Source: Salinibacterium sp.
GTDB lineage: Bacteria > Actinomycetota > Actinomycetes > Actinomycetales > Microbacteriaceae
Assembly (NCBI GenBank): GCA_004297555.1
Contig: SCSV01000210.1
Span: 1 to 16,147, forward strand
Direction of reading: 5' to 3'
DNA length: 16,147 nucleotides
Within the stretch, counting starts at the first letter, position 1, and every line of letters begins with the position of its first letter. The position numbers were made by a program, and so were the translations under genes. A model generated the notes under the pieces. The model was not told the DNA's origin and ran no database searches. It saw nothing but the letters and a program-made list of their open reading frames with translations. Below, in pieces: positions 13,324 to 16,147 of this stretch.

Positions 13324-14219
13324 TGGTTTCTGACTTCGAGGCCCAAGTTCGCGCGACCGAAGCGAAGGTGCGCGCGACTAACGAGAAGATCAACGCGCGT
13401 ACCGGCCGGCCCCTTGTGGTCGCAATCAGTGTCGGCGTGCTTCTCGGCGGCGCGCTGCTGCTGAGCCTCATCTTCAACAAGGCGTTGTTCATGATCTTCG
13501 TGGCGCCACTCATCGGGTTTGCCGCGCTCGAGCTCGCGAGCGCCCTGCGCTTCGCGGGCCGCAGCGTCCCGCGCATCCCGACGGTCATTGCCGCGGTAGC
13601 GGTCGTGCCAGCGGCCTTCTATTGGCTTGCGCCGGGGCACTGGCTCATAACCCTGGCCGGTGTGGCGTTCATCTCGCTTTGGCGACTGGTCGAGACGATC
13701 CGGCCGAGCCACCGGGCCAGTGCCATCGATCTGCTGAAGGATCTCGCCGCCGGTACCTTCATCATGGCGTACGTCGTCTTTATGGCCGCGTTTACGGTAC
13801 TGCTCACCGCTCAGCCGAATGGCCAGTGGTGGACCTTGGCGTTCCTCATCATCGTGATCGCGATCGACACCGGCGCGCTCGCGAGTGGACTCGCATTCGG
13901 CAAGCATCCGATGGCTCCCACAATCAGCCCGAAGAAGACCTGGGAAGGCTTCGTCGGGTCGGCCCTTATCGCCGTGATCGCGGGCATCCTGCTGGGGCTC
14001 TTCATGCTTCATCAGGAATGGTGGGTCGGGCTAGTCCTCGGGCTCACGATGCTCGTCACCGCGACAATGGGGGATCTCGCGGAGTCTCTGATCAAACGCG
14101 ACCTGGGCGTCAAGGACATCAGTACCTGGTTGCCCGGCCACGGCGGTTTTCTCGATCGGCTCGACTCGTCACTGTTCTCCGCCGCAGCGGCGTACGTGCT
14201 GTTCCTGATTTTCACGTGA
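13323..14219 (+). CDS. cdsA: Phosphatidate cytidylyltransferase (CDP-diglyceride synthase)
   Basis: Integral membrane enzyme making CDP-diacylglycerol from phosphatidic acid and CTP, the branch point of phospholipid synthesis. 298 residues. The full family signature is at residues 255-281: S255..K258-R259....K264-D265 ... H273-G-G275 ..D278-R279-L-D281. Several hydrophobic segments follow a charged cytoplasmic N-terminus of about 30 residues rich in A/R/K/E that may form a short helix. The ISPKKTWEG motif before the signature is also conserved. The ATG overlaps the frr stop by one base, indicating translational coupling. A hairpin follows at 14225-14253. Confidence 0.96.
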   Translation: MVSDFEAQVRATEAKVRATNEKINARTGRPLVVAISVGVLLGGALLLSLIFNKALFMIFVAPLIGFAALELASALRFAGRSVPRIPTVIAAVAVVPAAFYWLAPGHWLITLAGVAFISLWRLVETIRPSHRASAIDLLKDLAAGTFIMAYVVFMAAFTVLLTAQPNGQWWTLAFLIIVIAIDTGALASGLAFGKHPMAPTISPKKTWEGFVGSALIAVIAGILLGLFMLHQEWWVGLVLGLTMLVTATMGDLAESLIKRDLGVKDISTWLPGHGGFLDRLDSSLFSAAAAYVLFLIFT

Positions 14220-14224
14220 ACCCA

Positions 14225-14253
14225 GACACGGCGGGGCCCCATGCAGCCGTCTC
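14225..14253 (+). terminator. Possible tail-less terminator after cdsA
   Basis: ACGGC (14228-14232) pairs with GCCGT (14246-14250), with an extra GA/TC pair outside and GGGGCCCC in the loop. It begins six bases after the cdsA stop. No T-run follows. Termination is plausible but not shown. Confidence 0.35.
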
Positions 14254-14277
14254 GCAGTTGTGCCCCTCCAGCTAGGG

Positions 14278-14283
14278 CAGAAT
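14278..14283 (+). promoter_or_regulatory. -10-like box for the DivIVA-motif gene
   Basis: CAGAAT stands exactly six bases before GTG 14290, where no ribosome site is present. This fits leaderless transcription, though the box departs from TANNNT at the first base. Confidence 0.3.
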
Positions 14284-14289
14284 AGTCGC

Positions 14290-14850
14290 GTGAGTACAAC
14301 GTTCCCCCGCAGCCGACGCTCCCAACCCGGGTACAACATCGACGAGGTAGAGGACTTCCTCGAAGAAGCCCGCCGCGCGTACACCGCCGACCGCGGCGCT
14401 GCCGGGGTTGTCAACTCCGAGAGTATCCGCCGCATGGCTTTCTCAATCAAGAAGGGCGGCTACGCCCCCGCCCAGGTGGATGCCGCGCTCGAGCGCCTCG
14501 AAGACGCTTTCGCCGCCCGAGAGCGCGAGCGGGCACTCGCCGAGGCCGGGGATGCGGCGTGGTACGCGAAAGCTCGCACCACCGCGCAAGTCATCCTCGA
14601 TCGACTCGCCCGCAAGCGAGGCAAGCGCTTCCACCGGGTCGGTCCGTTCACGAACGGCTATCGCGCAAAAGACGTCGACGAGTTCGCCGATCGTCTGGTG
14701 GATTACTTCCAGCATGGCAAAGCAATGAGTATCGACGATGTGCGGACTGTGGTCTTCCGCAGTCAAAAGGGCGGCTACCGCGAAGCGCAAGTCGACCTGC
14801 TGCTCGATGCCGTCATCAACGTCATGCTCGCGGTGCGCCAAAGCGGTTAG
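14290..14850 (+). CDS. DivIVA-motif protein with internal duplication
   Basis: Cytoplasmic protein of 186 residues from GTG 14290. It contains two copies of a DivIVA-like block. Copy one has GYNIDEVEDFLEEA (14-27) and then FSIKKGGYAPAQVDAALERL (51-70). Copy two has GYRAKDVDEFADRL (123-136) and FRSQKGGYREAQVDLLLDAV (156-175). The GY..xxVDxFL motif is the hallmark of the DivIVA N-terminal domain, which recognises curved membrane. The usual long C-terminal coiled coil is missing, but a charged helical segment (about 67-86) lies between the copies. A role in polar growth or septum placement is inference from the motif. The frame is open to TTG 14260, but GTG 14290 fits the -10 box and gives a conserved-looking start. 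It follows cdsA by 70 bases. Confidence 0.8.
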   Translation: MSTTFPRSRRSQPGYNIDEVEDFLEEARRAYTADRGAAGVVNSESIRRMAFSIKKGGYAPAQVDAALERLEDAFAARERERALAEAGDAAWYAKARTTAQVILDRLARKRGKRFHRVGPFTNGYRAKDVDEFADRLVDYFQHGKAMSIDDVRTVVFRSQKGGYREAQVDLLLDAVINVMLAVRQSG

Positions 14851-14893
14851 CTGGCTCGCTGCACGACACGGGTGCATTCCAGCGTCAATGAGC

Positions 14894-14899
14894 TAACAT
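14894..14899 (+). promoter_or_regulatory. -10 box for the secreted transglycosylase-like gene
   Basis: TAACAT is a good -10 hexamer nine bases before GTG 14909. The transcript would have almost no leader, and no ribosome site is visible there. Confidence 0.35.
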
Positions 14900-14908
14900 C
14901 GACCAACT

Positions 14909-15520
14909 GTGGGCAATCATTGGCGGGTCAATGAGCTCCGCGCGCAGCTGAAGAGCGAGGGCGGGGATATCTCGGGGCGCCATAGCCGCCGCAGTTGGTC
15001 GCTGCCGGTTTTCGCCAGTTTCGTGACGTTCGCGTTTCTCCTCGTCACAGCGGCACCACCCACGTTCAGCCCTCCGGCGGACGCCGCAGTGGCCACGGCG
15101 GATGATTCGGATCTGCAATCTTTCAGCGTGAACGGCGACTATCAGCGGGAAGTTAAGCGCGATACGTTCACGGCAAGTGATGCGCGTCACCCGGCCCCCT
15201 CGTTTGACACCCCCGACCCTGGGTCGGCCAAGGCTATCGCCTGGGATATCTTGCAGCAGAAGGGCTTGGGCGAGAACGAGTTCGCTTGCCTGGTGTCGCT
15301 GTGGGACCGTGAATCGCACTGGAACGTGTACGCGAGTAACCCGACGAGCGGCGCATATGGCATTCCCCAGGCTCTGCCCGGAACCAAGATGGCCACGGTC
15401 GCCGCCGACTGGAAGACCAATCCGGCAACTCAGATCAAGTGGGGCCTGGGCTACATCAGCCAGCGCTACGGTACTCCCTGTCAGGCATGGGGCCACTCGG
15501 AAAGTGTCGGCTGGTACTGA
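14909..15520 (+). CDS. Secreted lytic-transglycosylase-like protein
   Basis: 203 residues from GTG 14909. The N-terminus has about 29 polar and basic residues, then a hydrophobic stretch (about 33-49), then an Ala-rich region, so it is exported or membrane anchored. A low-complexity linker (60-104) leads to a C-terminal domain of ~95 residues. There, E135 in LWDRESHWN is the expected catalytic glutamate of the lysozyme/transglycosylase-like fold, followed by GAYGIPQALPGTKM and a TQIKWGLGYI..RYGTPC..W..S..GWY ending. C127 and C191 may form a disulfide. This is a common small wall-hydrolase type in Microbacteriaceae and relatives. Peptidoglycan cleavage is inferred. An intrinsic terminator begins at its stop codon. 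Confidence 0.85.
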   Translation: MGNHWRVNELRAQLKSEGGDISGRHSRRSWSLPVFASFVTFAFLLVTAAPPTFSPPADAAVATADDSDLQSFSVNGDYQREVKRDTFTASDARHPAPSFDTPDPGSAKAIAWDILQQKGLGENEFACLVSLWDRESHWNVYASNPTSGAYGIPQALPGTKMATVAADWKTNPATQIKWGLGYISQRYGTPCQAWGHSESVGWY

Positions 15521-15537
15521 TCGCCGTCGGCGATTTT
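15520..15537 (+). terminator. Intrinsic terminator overlapping the stop of the transglycosylase-like gene
   Basis: ATCGCC (15520-15525) and GGCGAT (15529-15534) pair with loop GTC and are followed by TTT. The first base is the last base of the stop codon. It is a compact rho-independent terminator with a short T-run. Confidence 0.6.
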
Positions 15538-15570
15538 GATCGCAACGCTCAGCGGCATCCCCCGCGCTCC

Positions 15571-15576
15571 TAGACT
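15571..15576 (+). promoter_or_regulatory. -10 box placed for leaderless transcription of the small zinc protein
   Basis: TAGACT is followed by six bases and then ATG 15583. This is the same arrangement as TAGTCT before the gene at 6271. No ribosome site precedes this ATG. Confidence 0.5.
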
Positions 15577-15582
15577 GGAATC

Positions 15583-15870
15583 ATGCCTCGATCACACCGT
15601 CGCCGGGGCGATGACTTCGAACCGACTGACCTCAGCCACGTGCTCATTGAACATCGGCACACCGAGTCTCGCCATGATGGACTCTGGAACGTGCAGCCGA
15701 TTTCGCCGACCGGCGCGGTGAAGGTGTACCTCTGCCCGGGTTGCGGTCTCGAGATCGCTCCGGGCGTCGCGCACACGGTCACGTGGCGCGCCGACGGCAT
15801 TCTCGGCGAGGCCGACGATCTCGCTGCCCGCCGGCACTGGCACCTGCACTGCTGGAAGATCAGGCCGTGA
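15583..15870 (+). CDS. Small cysteine/histidine protein, probable zinc binding
   Basis: 95 residues, widely conserved in type among actinobacteria but without a known role to my knowledge. The centre reads VYLCPGCGLEIAPGVAHTV with C51 and C54, and the end RRHWHLHCW carries H85, H87, H89 and C90. C51, C54, one of these histidines and C90 would make a single zinc site. The N-terminal 30 residues are polar and histidine/arginine rich. Its TGA overlaps the GTG of the following hydrolase by four bases, so the two genes are co-translated. Function is not assigned. Confidence 0.75.
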   Translation: MPRSHRRRGDDFEPTDLSHVLIEHRHTESRHDGLWNVQPISPTGAVKVYLCPGCGLEIAPGVAHTVTWRADGILGEADDLAARRHWHLHCWKIRP

Positions 15871-16147
15871 CAGAAACCACGGGAATCGAGATCCGTGCAG
15901 CAGTAGAACTTCCGGCCCGCCGCGAGAACATCGAGTTGCACACGAGTGACGGGCTCACTCTCGTCGGCGAACTCGCGGTGCCCGAATCCACGGAGCCGGT
16001 CGCGACACTCGTGTGCCTGCACCCGCTGCCCACTGCGGGTGGCTTCATGGATTCGCACATTCTGCGCAAAGCCGCCGCTCGACTGCCAGCTCTCGCCGAA
16101 CTCGCGGTTCTCAGGTTCAACTTTCGCGGGGTGACCTCGCCGCGCGG
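15867..16147 (+). CDS. Alpha/beta hydrolase, N-terminal part (cut by the window end)
   Basis: 93 codons are visible from GTG 15867 and the frame is open at the window edge. After an N-terminal beta segment (IELHTSDGLTLVGELAVP) come ATLVCLHPLPTAGGFMDSH and AVLRFNFRGVTSPRG. These are the typical strand-HP-P-GG segment and the strand before the nucleophile elbow of this hydrolase family. The nucleophile, acid and histidine would lie beyond the edge. It overlaps the small zinc protein by four bases. The substrate cannot be told. Confidence 0.8.
   Translation, partial: MTETTGIEIRAAVELPARRENIELHTSDGLTLVGELAVPESTEPVATLVCLHPLPTAGGFMDSHILRKAAARLPALAELAVLRFNFRGVTSPR

Noticed and set aside
12978..14012. 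344-residue minus-strand frame opposite frr and cdsA
   Set aside because: Strongly charged, repetitive shadow sequence opposite two clear genes.

Overview
The window looks like a chromosome segment from a high-GC actinobacterium, most probably a member of Microbacteriaceae. The reasons are the gene order xerC - M23 peptidase - rpsB - tsf - pyrH - frr - cdsA, the DivIVA-motif protein after cdsA, the small secreted transglycosylase-like protein with an IPQALPG...GWY ending, frequent GTG/TTG starts, and several -10-like boxes placed six bases before a start codon (leaderless pattern). The family-level call is inference from gene content; no sequence search was run.

Left part (1 to about 5765): an accessory segment. 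It holds the C-terminal end of a restriction-endonuclease-like protein, a large DEAD/DEAH helicase, a PD-(D/E)XK nuclease-like protein directly behind it, a convergent XRE-type repressor, and an unrecognised small protein transcribed divergently from the repressor. The control region between the last two carries palindromes, an extended -10 box and a leader hairpin. Helicase plus nuclease, next to what looks like a restriction gene, reads as a defence island. I could not match the helicase/nuclease pair with confidence to a named system. The island ends inside dprA: only the C-terminal half of DprA remains (from about 5768), so the island probably interrupted or replaced the front of this competence/recombination gene.

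Middle part (6259 to 10957): a cAMP-phosphodiesterase-like metallophosphoesterase, the tyrosine recombinase XerC, a convergent M23 peptidase gene whose signal peptide lies in another frame from its catalytic domain, and the rpsB-tsf operon. The rpsB leader has stacked inverted repeats and a strong hairpin just before the ribosome binding site, a good candidate for S2 autoregulation. A long hairpin closes the tsf operon.

Right part (10967 to 16147): a two-gene minus-strand unit (SRPBCC protein and MarR regulator, 4-base overlap) sits between tsf and pyrH, two genes commonly close together. Then come pyrH, frr and cdsA (UMP kinase, ribosome recycling factor, CDP-diglyceride synthase) in a tight plus-strand run, with a 26-codon ORF that exactly bridges pyrH and frr. 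After that: a DivIVA-like protein with an internal duplication, a secreted transglycosylase-like protein with an intrinsic terminator, a small zinc-binding-type protein, and the start of an alpha/beta hydrolase cut by the window edge. No rRNA, tRNA, CRISPR array or intact insertion sequence was seen.
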